A DNA stretch of 64,000 bases from Amanita rubescens (GCA_015039365.1 WION01000030.1:248001-312000), one strand, 5' to 3'; counted from the first letter of the stretch, positions 1 through 10,856 are shown. Notes: generated by a model from the letters alone, not told the origin. A program made the numbers and translations.

Positions 1-553
1 TATGTTGTTTGCTGCTGAGGAAGAACGCATCGCGACTGTCTGGAATCTTAGTATACATCGACATCTTTCCCCGTTTCCTCCGTGTCATCGTATTTATATT
101 CAAAGTTGAGAGTCTTAGCGTTTCCGTGAACTTGGTGATCGCCTTTGATTCGAGAAGTTTCCCAGCAGGCGTCATTTCTAAGGGAAAGATAGCTGTGAGA
201 TAATTATTGAACATGACAAGTACTGGCGCCTGATCGTTCCGTCAAGTGTAGATTGACGGTTCTTAGAAACGTAGTCGACATCAGCATGTTCTCTCAATGC
301 ATCAATGACTTGAACATCAAACTCTCCTAAAGAATCAACCCAACAATGGTGAGTCAGTAAAAGTTATAGGTAGACGGAGTGTTTACCTACCGAAAAAAGC
401 ATTGAATTGTTCTGGCTCCCACTTGAAAATGACCTTGAACAGGGTGAGATTGTCTTTATTGTAGGCCTCTTCGAACATTTGAATATGATGTTCCATGTCG
501 ACTCCATCTTTTAGTGCGACAATATACTCGATCGGATTCTGCGGCATGGTCAT
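1..553 (-). pseudogene. Subtilisin-like (S8, proteinase K type) protease, N-terminal part, runs off the window
   Basis: Reading from an ATG at 553 (or 547), exon 1 (553-391) encodes an inhibitor-I9-like propeptide: PIEYIVALKDGVD near the start. A clean intron (390-327) follows, and exon 2 gives DALREHADVDYVSKN, matching the usual 'hpdVeyIe' end of I9 propeptides. The reading continues through a likely 43-nt intron into WETSRI and then YKYDDTEETGKDVDVY, which aligns with the start of the catalytic domain (normally PWGL..RIS ... YDD..G.GVDVYVIDTG). Just where the catalytic Asp motif should begin there is an in-frame TAA. Either an intron starts at this point and ends outside the window, or the gene is dead. 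S8 proteases with this propeptide are secreted or vacuolar; I see no convincing signal peptide, so this may be a 5'-altered copy. The family call is fairly safe; the pseudogene status is an inference. Confidence 0.55.
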
Positions 554-1255
554 CTAGTTAGGAAAATTCAAGTTGGAGAGGACGAAGAATAGGCGGATAT
601 ATTATTCGACTGGGCGTCTCAATTTGTATTGGCGCGGGACCTTGGCGTGTCTTGGACCCCGGAAGAAAGTGCGAACGGTGTACCAGTACATCCCCCAAGA
701 TATTTGAGCTGAAGCAGTCTGTAGATTACATGTAGTAACTGAAGCAGAGCGAATAATAATTAATAATTTGGCAAAAACCACAGCGTGGTCCCCCACCGTG
801 GTACTACAGGCTGATTTTCGGCCCCTGCGTTATTTTTTTTCACACTTCTCACAGTGGCTAACGTCAAAGGGGCTGTGATACCTTTTGGAATGGAGTTTGT
901 CGCAGCGTTCACCGAGCGACGAGCTTGCATTTCGTTTTTGTGCGTTCAGCTCCGAAGCACAGCCACAGTTCAACCCCATCCAAGTCGTGCCTGGTTTAAG
1001 TTACGCGGACGCGCTGATCGCGTTCCTCGCCAAATCTTCGGGGAAAGCATATTCAAGCACGCAGTACTAATATGTACAATGATAAATTATTCCAGTTCAA
1101 GAGTGGTTTAAAGATAAAGTCGCAGAAAATATCTAGTGTTCTAAAGACACAAAACTTATTGTTTCATGCGTGAATGGCGAGATAAACTCGCTGTAATAAA
1201 TTAAAGCAAATGGGTCAAACGGAACAAAGGAGGTGGTTGTACGTGGTATATGTGT
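554..1255. other. Intergenic stretch with a dispersed-repeat word
   Basis: I see no supportable gene here. At 783-806 there is a 24-nt word that recurs perfectly in inverted orientation at 54928-54951. A minus-strand reading at about 602-700 contains YWYT near its end, resembling the last residues of the F-box-like gene at 55 kb, but it is too short to call. Confidence 0.4.
783..806 (-). repeat. 24-nt dispersed repeat, copy 1
   Basis: On the minus strand this begins TAGTACCACGGTGGGG and ends GGACCACGC. It matches 54928-54951 (plus strand) at every base. Flanking bases are also related: both are followed by a CTGTGGTTT-like stretch and an A/T-rich run, so the shared unit may be about 80 nt. 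It may be the end of a small non-autonomous transposable element; no target-site duplication was recognised. Confidence 0.5.
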
Positions 1256-2495
1256 TCACAGAATCAAGTCGGTGAAATCGAGATTAAAGTCCTGTGGTGG
1301 TGGTATTGTTGACATATGGGCCGTGGCCGTGTTCCCGATGTGAGGAAAAAGACATGTCGACGCAGACATGATGCTCGTCTCTTCAGTGTAAGGAGTGGAA
1401 ATGTTCTGCATCTGGCTTGACATGAAGCTAGGATCGACTGCGGGGGTCAAACTCAAGTTTTCCCAAGTAGTCGATGATCCGTCGAATGTGGGAGTCTCTG
1501 CGAGCATATCGAAGCTATTGTCTGAGAAGCTCCAAGACGAGACGGACGATGGCGAGCAAAGCGGAGGGGAAACGGCGTCTTGGAAGAACATTTGTGAAGT
1601 CGTCGGCGTGAAGATTTGCTGTTGTATGGGCATTTGTGGCTGGTCTGGGGTATAGTAGGTGCCGGGTGGAACCCTAAATTGAGGAGCATATGGCATCTGG
1701 GAGGGTACAGGGAGAAGTGGTCGCAATTGTGTTCTGGGCATGGTCACCGTCGGTGTGTTCGCGTCGTAGTAATAGGACGGTCTCGCGTTACAAGGATTGT
1801 ACGAACTGTCTGGGAAGAAGGGAAATCGATACCCGGGCACCAGCTGCGCGGGTGGCACAGTTATCATGGGCTGCCTGGACTGCTGTATGTCACCAACAAC
1901 GCTTGGTTTGGAGGAAGTAGAGGCGGAATGTTCAACAGCGCATTGTTCGGAGGAACCGTAACCACCTTGGTTGGGTGCCGTCGAACTACGAACCGTTTTC
2001 TTGGATCGCATGCTTCGGGGGACGTCACGGACAAGATCATGGGAATCCAGCAGATGCTGCGTCATAAATCGCGAATATAATGTAAAGAAGGGGCAGTTGG
2101 AAAATGGACAGGCCCATGACTTCGAGAATCCACTGTGGAAAATATTAGATGACTAAAAAGAGAAAAGATAGGACACACTCACTGTTTACGGCTGTGGTTA
2201 ACGGTGTTTGATTTCTGCAAACTCTTGTACTCGCAACCAGGATATGTGCAATGGACCATTCTGGGAGGCAACATAGTTAATGTGTATAATCAGTAATAAG
2301 GTGTCATGCGACTTACAACTTTTCTCTATTCTGGTCATGCAGCTTCATGTGTCGCGCAACATCACTCCTGTATTTAACTGTTGTTTTACATTCCGGGCAT
2401 TGCATAGTGTTTAATTTACGCTACACAATCGGGTCAGAAAAGAAAAGTCGATAACAATAATGACAAGTACTTACCTCTTTCGGGGCACGGGCCAT
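1256..2495 (-). CDS. C2H2 zinc-finger protein, probable transcription factor
   Basis: Four exons: 2495-2475, 2420-2317, 2260-2183 and 2132-1256, which join in phase into 359 codons. Three fingers lie at the N-terminus: C-x2-C-x12-H-x3-H (CPECKTTVKYRSDVARHMKLH), then C-x4-C-x12-H-x3-H with the last His codon split by intron 3, then a C-x4-C finger ending H-LLDS-H. That the finger spacing is restored exactly by the splices is strong support for the model. The remaining ~280 residues are rich in Pro, Ser, Thr, Gln and Tyr (PQMPIQQQIF and similar), with no second domain, as in an activation region; the protein ends FNLDFTDLIL, an acidic/hydrophobic tail. It probably acts in the nucleus; targets are unknown. 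Adjacent genes give no hint about its regulon. Confidence 0.8.
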
Positions 2496-3549
2496 TATTG
2501 ATGATAACAATAATGATCGGTTATACAATTTAAGTCGACAAGCGGCGTCGAGAATGTTATTGAGCGGGAGGATGTGGATTTGCGCTTTCCACCCGCCTTT
2601 CCACCCGCTTTAAAAGCAGAAACCGCAAGCAGGACACCGCATTCTTTCAAACAACGGATTGATTTTCGCCCAGGCTTTGGATTACTTGGTATAGCAGGAG
2701 TTTGATGAACCACACAGCTACAAGGATGCCGAATGGTCAAGGAAGGACGGCAAAGCGACGGACTTGCGAGTAAAGGAAATTTTATTGAATTGGTTACAAC
2801 CAGTTTTCTTGAAAATAGACTTTTAGGGTATTTTTCTCGAAACCAATCAACAGTTCTTGCGAACAAAGGCCCTATGCAGTGAGGCCATCTTGGTTACGTG
2901 TGTGGCCACCTGGATTGGCACAAAAAAGGCATTCTAAAATAGCCAGATATGGCAAGAGCTATGAGGACAATCAGAAAGACACGAGGATCAAGTCATTAAA
3001 CGATTCACCTTCTCTTGGTTTCGCAACTTTCGTTGTGGCGGGACGAGAAGGTGTAGTGGCCAGGTATAGCAGTTGCATAAATAAATCGCTGATCAAACAT
3101 GGACCCACAATGCGTATAAATTTAGCTCCGCTCCTATCGCGACTGCAGTCATTATGTTCGTGGTTTATGGTGATAAGACACGGATCGAAGTGCTCTGGTC
3201 TTGGCCCACGTATGTTTACTTGGAGGTAGGTTGCCCACTGAGGATGAGCCCTCGAAGCTGTAGTGAGCCTGGCCGTATCCCGGTCCCCGGAGGCTCTACA
3301 TTCCAAAAGGCAAGCTGTACTACCATCCAAGTTAGTATTCTGTCCGAAGGCGGGTAGGTCCGACTCACCGTGTTGTACGTACTGTTCGCACATCCGCCGG
3401 CGCCGTAAGCGCTTTAAGTTCTAGTAACCACTACTATAAGAAATCCGACACCAACCATGCGTGTAGGGGCCACATCGGTTCATCGCCTCGTTGTTGGCAC
3501 ATGTGCAACTCGATAAAATAGGCGCCGTCATCTCCATAATATCTGTGTA
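2496..3549. other. Intergenic stretch
   Basis: No gene is supportable. Long open frames exist on both strands but have no recognisable motifs, no convincing splice signals and overlap each other. The right end (about 3430-3650) is the promoter region of array copy A and resembles the promoters of the other copies. Confidence 0.4.
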
Positions 3550-3555
3550 CACGTG
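3550..3555 (+). promoter_or_regulatory. CACGTG box, array copy A
   Basis: E-box palindrome in the context TACACGTGTACAACGTCAGT, 108 nt before the copy A start codon. The same box and flanks recur upstream of the other array members, so it is a likely bHLH-type factor site. Confidence 0.55.
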
Positions 3556-3657
3556 TACAACGTCAGTACTACCTCTCCCACTGACAGCAAATAGGTTGGT
3601 ACATTCTTTGGGGTGTACATGTCTAACCGAGCTCATGCACTTGTAGCGTGCCCAGCG

Positions 3658-4026
3658 ATGGATTTTTTTCCCGGTCATAAAGACATCGTCCGAAAAATCG
3701 TGTCTGAGCTAGAGAAGAATATGGAAGCTCACGCGAAGGCTTTGTTTCACGCCAACGGAGATAATATTGCCCAAAAAATCATATCAGAGCTGCAAAAGGT
3801 CACTGAAGCTCACTTCAGGAGCCTTGGTACTTCCCTCGGAGCTCAGCTCCAGGGGCAGCTCGAGAAGTCAGTCTCCGTCGTGACAAAGACTTTAGTATTG
3901 ACTATTAGCCTCTTCCTCGCAATATATATTTGGCGACAGTTGGGGGAAGAGAGGAGGGCAAGGGAGGTACATGCCAGGAATATGCAGCCACGTCTCTGTG
4001 ACACGTGCCGATCAGAATCCAAGTGA
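3658..4026 (+). CDS. Array copy A: single-pass membrane protein without RING
   Basis: A 122-residue protein, starting at the ATG that aligns with the starts of the sibling genes (MDFFPGHKDIVRKIV); an in-frame ATG at 3619 would add 13 residues. Two amphipathic helical units (KIVSELEKNMEAHAKAL and KIISELQKVTEAHFRSL) are followed by a membrane segment TLVLTISLFLAIYIW and a basic/acidic juxtamembrane stretch RQLGEERRAREVHARNM. It ends with a small Cys pair (CDTC). The helical unit is of the 26-residue type also seen in copy B, unlike the 18-residue type of copies C-G. No homologue family is recognised. It shares the juxtamembrane IWRQ...RA.E.H..NM signature with RING-bearing copies C and E but has a stop where they continue, so it may act as an adaptor or competitor of those proteins (inference). 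Confidence 0.65.
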   Translation: MDFFPGHKDIVRKIVSELEKNMEAHAKALFHANGDNIAQKIISELQKVTEAHFRSLGTSLGAQLQGQLEKSVSVVTKTLVLTISLFLAIYIWRQLGEERRAREVHARNMQPRLCDTCRSESK

Positions 4027-4179
4027 TATCGATACTCTTTGGAAATGCTACATCGGGGATTGGGCCAGCTTGCAGCAGGAATAGCACCTTTTCTTTGTAA
4101 TTGAAAGAGAATGTATTCAACCAGATTTATCGCCAGCTCTTTGCAGCACGGGAAAAAGCCGCTGTGGCAATATCGCATT

Positions 4180-6810
4180 TCATACACCTTGAATTCCGAG
4201 TTCTTCAGCTATGAGAATCGCCGCCTTTTCTCCGATTGCCATCGCTGTATTGTACGTATTCGCTCCAACATTGCCAGGGGCAATACTACAATCTAAATGA
4301 ACGTATCGCTAAGTAAATCACCTCGCAGCGTATTCCAAACATACCTGCGACCTTCAAACATTGTGTTCCATACACATTCAACCTGAGGTCCACTACGCCC
4401 CCTTCCTCTCTAGGTTTCATGGCACATGTTCCTGTCTACGAACATGAATAACCAAAGAAAAGGTAGAAACAATACGATTCACCGAGTGGAATATTGTCGA
4501 CGCGGTTTCTCTGTGGAACTGGTCAATTGCTTCGTCATCTTCCGTGGAATAAATAATGTCAGGGGAGTCGATTTCGACTGGCCCCTCAGAACATTTGGTC
4601 TCTGCGGCACTGCCTGCTGGGAACTTGGGGTGTACCGGTGAATATTCACCTCTGTATGACTTCATCCGTCTGAGAATTTCCCGGCATTTCTTATATCCCC
4701 ATCTCATCACGGCGAGATCTGCAGAGCTTTTTCTGTACTCAGGTTTCAAAGCGAACGGTATGACATGACCACGTACGATTCCAAGTAGCCTGGATGAAAA
4801 TCGAGCGGGGCATAGGCGTCTGTTCCCGATGTAATCCGGACGAAACCCACAGAGACTGGATAAGTCTGTCGCACAGTCAAGGATAGACTGTGGTGAGTGT
4901 GCGCCCACTCACAACAAAATAAAACGGTGTTAAAAGCTTCTTTGTTGGTTTCTGCGGCATCAGTCTAGGCGGCCTGCAGGTCCATGAACCAAATGAAGGT
5001 GCCGGAGTTATCAGTGAATTTACCTGAACCCTGCCAGCAATGCTAGCACTGCAATGGGTTTGTCCGGGGCGGGTACAAAAAAATCTCTCCATCTAGAGTC
5101 AAATTCTGATCCTAGTTCTCGCAAATCTTCGAGGCCAGGTCTTATCTTAATGCCTGCATCGACGGCACTGCATATAGTTCAACGGACGATCAATCCCATA
5201 ATAGCATTATGGCATACTTGTGTGCCAACATCCCCTTGCCGTTTTTCGACCATTGTTCGACAAAGGCTGGAGTATGAAGATGTCAAGTCTATAATGCGGG
5301 ATGACGGATTTGACGCATACGCTGCATGATTTCCTCGCCTCCTCGCATGAGGAGGTCCAAGGTATCAGCGTCGTCGCTAGCATGGTATGAGGCGGACGCG
5401 CGAACATGGTCTGTAACCATGTGTTCAAGGAGAAGAGTAAAAGACAACGGGTTGCGAACCCATATAATGCTCGCCAACTCCAGGAAGATCTACCACTTGT
5501 TTGATACCATTCTTCTTCAATAGATCTTCGCTTCCAATCCCAGATCTATCGAGGCGATCAGCATATCGTCTCTCTCAATCACTAATGATTGACCTTTGTA
5601 AAATTGCGGGTGAACCAAACGCACCCGCAGACGAGACAACGAGACGTGAGGCCTTCGCAACGGCTACTTGGCCACCAGCGCCATTGATATACTCAACTCC
5701 CACTGCTCGGGTACCCCTGGAAGGGATTTGCGAGACCCACTTGAAGCGCATACAATGGACTTACTCGAATAAGATTCGCACTACTAGCTTGCCGCAATAT
5801 ACCTTTAGGTTATCGTTCGTGTCAATTTGATTATATATGAAATGGTGAGCAGTATCCGAGCGTCGGCCCGTCTCTGGATCTATGTATCTGAACGAGGCAA
5901 AATATCAATTTGCATCGGGCATAAAGAAAGCAGTAAAGCTTACTGCGGCAATCTCTACCATGACATGGACTGTCAGTGAGTGTCGTCAAATGAACGGGAA
6001 AACCCCTTACACCATACGCATTACAAGAAAAGAAGCCATTTACGTCCTTCGTCAACGGGCGTTCCTTGTCATACTTCCCAGCCACATCAAGAAATTGTTC
6101 GGCGACGTTGATTTGATCTTCGCGATACGAGACTTTAAGGGGTCCTTCATTACCATGGTAAGGCACAGTTCCGTCGGAGAATGTCTCTGCCTAAATCGTG
6201 ATTTGTTAGCATAGAACAAGAACCATTACTAATACCTTTTGTAGAAGGGGAATTAGATCCGCAGAGCCCCAACCAGGATTTTTGAATGTCTTTTCCCAGT
6301 CGTCATAGTCGGACGCTGCAGCTCGAGTATACATCAACACTGAAATAGCTCTTTTACTGAATATCCCGGTGAAACACGAATTACCCACTGTTGACGGCCG
6401 AACTGCCACCTAAACATCGCCCCGAGGAGACAATAGGTGACCTTCCGCCGAGAGCATCGCTGGCACGTCCTGGATATATGTGAAGTACTCCTGATGCTGG
6501 ATTACCGATTATATTCGCAAAGCATCGTGCTGGATGGATGTGAATAAGGTTATCTCTCGTTTCTGGCCCGTCCTCAATAATCTGATCATGGAAAGCGCAT
6601 CAGATTCAAGACCTTGTCTGGCGGTAACATTAGCGAACTTACAAGTATCTTCAAAGACGGGTCTGCTGCGGCAAGCCGTCCTGCGGTAATACACTGCCGT
6701 AGTTCCACCTAATCCAAATCAGATGATGAGGAACAAGCGATAGTATTTCGTCATACCGCCCGCAAATATGATATCAAAGTTAAGCTCGGGAGGTGTTGTG
6801 ATAGTCATGT
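4180..6810 (-). pseudogene. Alcohol-oxidase-like GMC oxidoreductase, frameshifted in the FAD motif
   Basis: Minus-strand exons follow the methanol/alcohol oxidase family from end to end. Seen in order: FDIIFAGGGTTA (start ATG 6810), AGRLAAADPSLKILV, EDGPETRDNLIHIHPAR, YTRAAASDYDDWEKTF...GWGSADLIPLL, GPLKVSY with DVAGKYDKER, IDPETGRRSDTAHHFIYNQ, HPKFPAGSAA, the HS-TGTCAMKPREEGGVVD active-site region, then APGNVGANTYNTAMAIGEKAA to a TGA at 4180. Such enzymes are FAD-dependent and oxidise methanol or other primary alcohols to aldehyde plus H2O2. Between GTTA and AGRLAA the frame changes by one base (about 6700, extra G), which destroys the dinucleotide-binding fold unless it is a sequencing error. 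The stretch around 5870-5990 is also hard to splice cleanly. Because the rest is so well preserved, inactivation would be recent. It lies antisense inside the A-G array, so it is likely an insertion relative to the array. Confidence 0.75.
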
Positions 6811-7428
6811 TCCAATGTCGCTGATTCCGACGTTGACGTCTGGAGGATGGTGATTTAATGACAAGACGCTGGTAGTTTTTATGGATGAACTGTGGATTAT
6901 ATTTAGCTGATCAAACACTGATATTCACCAGGAACATATCATGTGAGGTTAAACCCGACCTCCCGGTGATCGTAGCTGATAGTTCCATAAGAGCCCAGCA
7001 TGGGTAGTGATCATATTTAACTGAATGGTTTCACGAAGAATAACACAATGGTCATTTCCATAGCCTTGAAACTCCTTGAAACCAACAAGTTCTTCGCAAG
7101 GCACGCGTGACGTAACGCGTCGCCATGGCATTAACCAATTAACAACGGAATCAAAATCGTGAGTTATGTATTTATTTATTTTCCAAATTTTTGGCAAACT
7201 ATCATTCCAATACGGTGCGCAGAGAAAGTGATTGTCGGATAATGGATTCATCTGCAGGTGTGTACATGTATACAACTTTGAAAAGCCGCGTCCTCGGATG
7301 CTCGTGTCTGACAAACGGGCAGCGGCAGTTGGCCGCGTTTGAACGGGTGGGCTTGTTCAGTGGAAGACAGGATCAAGGTAAGCTTTTCCCTTCGTGCTAC
7401 TACCGATCTCGACTTGGAGGGGAAAACA
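6811..7428. other. Intergenic stretch with a double MluI-type box
   Basis: No gene recognised. Two ACGCGT boxes lie at 7103-7108 and 7115-7120. A minus-strand open frame at 6949-7314 has no domain or composition that supports it. Confidence 0.35.
7103..7120. promoter_or_regulatory. Paired ACGCGT boxes
   Basis: ACGCGT at 7103-7108 and at 7115-7120, joined by GACGTA. ACGCGT is the MBF (MluI cell-cycle box) core. The pair resembles the arrangement at 51543-51561 between two probable cell-cycle genes. Here it is about 290 nt upstream of the alcohol-oxidase-like gene and about 525 nt upstream of the AAA-ATPase gene, so its target is unclear. Confidence 0.35.
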
Positions 7429-7560
7429 CTCACTCAAATAGGATTGTGCGAAGAGACGGAGTTGCGTACCGCAAGCACCCCGTAACAGAAGCTGCAGTCT
7501 ATTTACCACCTCATTGCTGGCACATGTACAGTTCAACAGACGTCTCCATGTCTGCGCACA
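7429..7560 (+). repeat. Direct repeat, left copy (displaced array promoter)
   Basis: Matches 10618-10748 over its whole length with only a handful of substitutions and one 1-2 nt indel; similarity begins and ends abruptly. In the right copy the sequence runs on into CACGTGTACAACGTCAG and the start of array copy B, so this left copy is a promoter fragment that has lost the E-box (CACATTAGCG instead). It lies 84 nt before the AAA-ATPase start codon. Confidence 0.75.
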
Positions 7561-7644
7561 TTAGCGTCGGAAGACTACTTTTGATTACGTGAGGATTCCC
7601 CTGGCGTGACACTGACAGGACCACTGTCTCAGCTATCATCATCA

Positions 7645-9988
7645 ATGTCCCTACGTCGCGTTGTCAGTGGAGGAGATGTCCGCGTTGTAGTTCAAGAGGG
7701 GATCTTTTCAGGCCCTTGCTCTTTTGCTCAATTTGGCCGTCAACATGCCACGTTTGTGGATAAATCCCTCGCCATTGAGGCCTTCCTACGCGACCGCGGA
7801 GGTCACCACCTCATTCTGCGCCCGAGACGATGTGGAAAGAGCTATACACTCTCGATGATTCGGTTGAGTGTCTTTCTGATCAAATATCTGCATTTGCTGA
7901 TGCAGAGCCCTTCAGGGATTTCCTGCAACCACCTCCGAAACGTGGTCCAAGCACCGGAGACATAACTGCCAGCCAGTTTGCAGATATGGCCATTACTGAC
8001 CATGGCGAGCTCGTTTCGAAATACTTTCAACAGTATCCCGTTTTGCATATTGACTTAAAGGTAAATTGGCTTGTTTTCGTCTCGAAGGGGGTCATACTTA
8101 TCGGTTCAAGGATGTTCATGGACCCACCTTCGAAACCATGCTGAGCTCATTCGACATGATGGTCCGCGAAATAATCAGGAATCTATGCTCTCGTGACCTT
8201 GTGGATGAAAACTTTTGCAAGGAGTTAAGTGGACCTGGGGCCTTGGAATCGAGGAGGGGCAAGGCACTAAAGATCCTCTCACGGGAGCTTCAGAGAGCTT
8301 ACCAGCAGGACGTTGTGGTCCTTATCGATGAATATGATTCGCCCATGCATTCCGCGATAGAGCATAGCTATTCTACTATGGTCTGTTCTGTTATTCTCCT
8401 CTATTGCAGCTACCTCACGCTATGTCAGGCCAATGATTTCTTTGCTGCAGTATTTGGTTCGTTGCTGAAGGTTTGTCAACGCCATCGCCTGAGACACTGC
8501 GATTGACATCTTTCGATAGAGCAATGACGCGGTGATGGGAAGTATGATGGTTGGCATATGCAGAGTAGCGAAATCCGGCTGGCTGTCATCGTTAAACCAT
8601 ATCAAAGTACGTGAAAATGCTGTGAATTATAACCACGTCGATCAGTTATAATTTTTCCTCAGGTCTTTCCAATGCATGCTGAAGATGATCGTTACGCGAA
8701 ATTTTTCCTATTTACCGAGAAAGAAGTTGAGATCCTCTGCGCTAATGACCGTACTCAAGTGTGTGGTCCATTCACACATCCGTTACCGTTATTCATTCAC
8801 ATTCTTTCTCTAGTTGAGTGTTGAGTTACTTCAACCACGCTACAATGGCTATGTGGCAATGCACCATTCTGGACCTGTCAAGCTGTACAACCCTTACTCA
8901 GTCATCAACGCATTAGAAACGAACATGCTTTCAAACTTTTGGGTCGAAACTGGTAAGATAAATGAAACAATCAGGAAATCCGAATTGACGAACTGTACAG
9001 GGCGGTACACTCCCGTATCGCAAAGCCTTTGGCGCGCTGGTCAAGGGTTTCGTGATAATCTCAATCTCCTTCTAACGCAGAAGAGCGTGAAATTGGTGGT
9101 GGACGAGCACGTTAACTTCTTAAGGTGCCTAACCACCCCTTTTTCTGTGGCTCGGTCCAGTGGCTTACGACCAGTCATAGTTTCGATGCTATCTCTGATT
9201 CCGGTCTTTGGGGTCTCCTGTATTCTACTGGTTATCTAACCATCGAGAGCGTTTCGGACCGGGGTGTGGTACGTGTTCGAACCATTTTTTTTTCATTCGT
9301 GCTCATGTTTCGATAGTCTGAGTATACTTTTCGAATACCAAATGGGGAGGTCGCTGCGGAATGGCACTCATGGGTGAAGAAACACGTCATTGCTAATAGA
9401 ACCACACCGCTCTCTAGCGTGCATGACACTATTGTTCGCGGAGATGCCATCGGTTTTCAAAAACAGTTCACCGCGTTCTTACAAGAGTACCTTCCATTAC
9501 CGCATCACAAGGAGAAGGTTTACCAGGCGATGTGTTATATGCTTTTTTACGCTCTATTTGGCAAGGAGTATGATGTCAGGATGGAGCAGGACGCCGGTCA
9601 TGGACGATCTGACATTACGGCGCACCCGTTCAGTCCACAACGTTTGCTGGCACTCATTTTTGAGATAAAATCAGTTGCCCGCCATTTGAAGAGGAACGGG
9701 AAACGATCACTCAAGACCCCTGAGCAGATGGGGAAGGACTTGGAAAAGGCCAAGATCGAGGCACTTGAACAGCTTGCAAGCCGTCGCTATCGCGAGAGAG
9801 TTCCACACCATGCAACAAAGGTCCACGAGTTTGGATTTGTATTCTGTGGGAAGTTCTGTGCTGCAGCTGTGCGTACTTTACAGCGCAATTCCATGGGCAA
9901 CTGGGAAGAAGTCGCTGCAGGCTCTACGGATGCCTCTGAAAGTATGACATATATGGAGGACGAAGGTGATGAGGATGAAGAGGCCTAG
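7645..9988 (+). CDS. AAA-ATPase-like protein with C-terminal PD-(D/E)XK nuclease domain
   Basis: ATG at 7645 (MSLRRVVSGGD). N-terminal P-loop LRPRRCGKS, followed after introns by the Walker B stretch VVVLIDEYDSP, a sensor-like GICRVAKSGW segment, YNGYVAMHH and LYNPYSVINAL...FWVETGK, all hallmarks of the AAA-ATPase-like family (PF09820 type). The C-terminal part has LLYSTGYLT, RIPNGEVAAEW and then DAGHGRSDITAHP...IFEIKS, the acidic and Lys residues of a PD-(D/E)XK fold. Exon joins at 8060/8110, 8381/8430 and 9274/9348 keep the frame. Just after the P-loop (about 7855-7900) the frame changes; a very short 38-nt intron restores it, otherwise this is a frameshift. The combination of NTPase and REase domains is known from expanded fungal and oomycete families, including Crinkler-type effectors. 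Here it sits inside the membrane/RING array, behind a duplicated array promoter. Confidence 0.75.
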
Positions 9989-10617
9989 TCTTATAATTAG
10001 TGTATGATACAAAGACCTCCATCGACTGAACATATCTTGACATTTCACATCAAAAGGGTGGTAGCTCTCAATCCACATTGCAGTTGAAGCCAAGTCTCTT
10101 TTCCGGGAGTGCTTCTCTTCACGTCAGATGGTCTTCTGCGGGCAGTACTTTGCCACTACTAGTCCGGCTGCAAGGGGGAACATTGGTGACTACATTATGA
10201 TTGGGCAGGCGGTGCAAAAATAGTATTTATCATAGGCTACAAACTATACCTTCGGTTGCCTTTAGAAATGAGGCTCGGTTTTATTATAATACCCGAGCCC
10301 GGACGCTGAAAGGACTCGGTCTTTTCCTGGTGCGGCTCGGCCCGAGACACGTACGGCTTTATCCGAAAATGACCCTTTTAGGACGTGTCGAAACCCGACG
10401 TATGCTACACACGGCAGCTCCCGCTCAAGCGTTGGACGGCGAGACGTGACGTCTACTGCGCGCGGCTTTTCTCGCTGATGCTTTTCTCGGCGAGACCCGA
10501 GACGATCTATGATAATGATGCCATATCGCAAGGTAAATTCACAAAACCTGCAAAATGTGGGAAACAATTACTAAGTAACGATAAGATAAGATTACGCGTA
10601 CTTTTGCCCCTGCCAGC
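9989..10617. other. Intergenic stretch with CTCGG/CCGAG-rich segment
   Basis: No gene. At about 10265-10400 CTCGG and CCGAG occur repeatedly in both orientations (GGCTCGG, CCCGAGC, GGCTCGGCCCGAGAC), giving short inverted repeats; this could be the remnant of a DNA transposon end. Confidence 0.3.
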
Positions 10618-10748
10618 CTCACTCAAATAGGATTGTGCGGAGGGACGGAGTTGCGTACCGCAAGCACCCCGTAACAGAAGCTGCCTCTATTTACTACCTC
10701 GTTGCCGGCACATGTACAGTTCAACAGACGTCTCCATGTCTGCGCACA
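10618..10748 (+). repeat. Direct repeat, right copy (array copy B promoter)
   Basis: Counterpart of 7429-7560. It continues directly into the E-box and promoter of array copy B, so this is the copy in its original context. Confidence 0.75.
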
Positions 10749-10752
10749 CGTG
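10747..10752 (+). promoter_or_regulatory. CACGTG box, array copy B
   Basis: Context CACACGTGTACAACGTCAGT, 110 nt before the copy B start; nearly the same 20 nt as upstream of copy A. Confidence 0.55.
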
Positions 10753-10856
10753 TACAACGTCAGTGCCACTCTTACTGAGCGAATAGTAGGTTAGTACACC
10801 CTGAATTTCTGCCTCTCTAGCCAAGCTTACGCATGCATTTAGCGTGGTGCCGAACG

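Noticed and set aside
1395..2080. Long plus-strand open frames over the zinc-finger gene
   Set aside because: Antisense shadows of a well-supported four-exon gene.
2495..2866. 123-residue minus-strand open frame just upstream of the zinc-finger gene
   Set aside because: Ends at the zinc-finger start; no domain and likely 5' leader or promoter.
2971..3393. 140-residue minus-strand open frame
   Set aside because: No motif, no splice context, overlaps other open frames; composition like noncoding.
5440..5460. GGGTTGCGAACCC palindrome considered as a tRNA T-arm
   Set aside because: Loop lacks TTCGA order and no acceptor or anticodon stems can be drawn; inside the alcohol-oxidase-like gene.
6949..7314. 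121-residue minus-strand open frame
   Set aside because: No family resemblance; lies across the ACGCGT pair in promoter-like DNA.
7429..10748. Interpretation of the direct repeats as LTRs of a retrotransposon
   Set aside because: Only 131 nt, no TG...CA ends, no reverse transcriptase or integrase between them.
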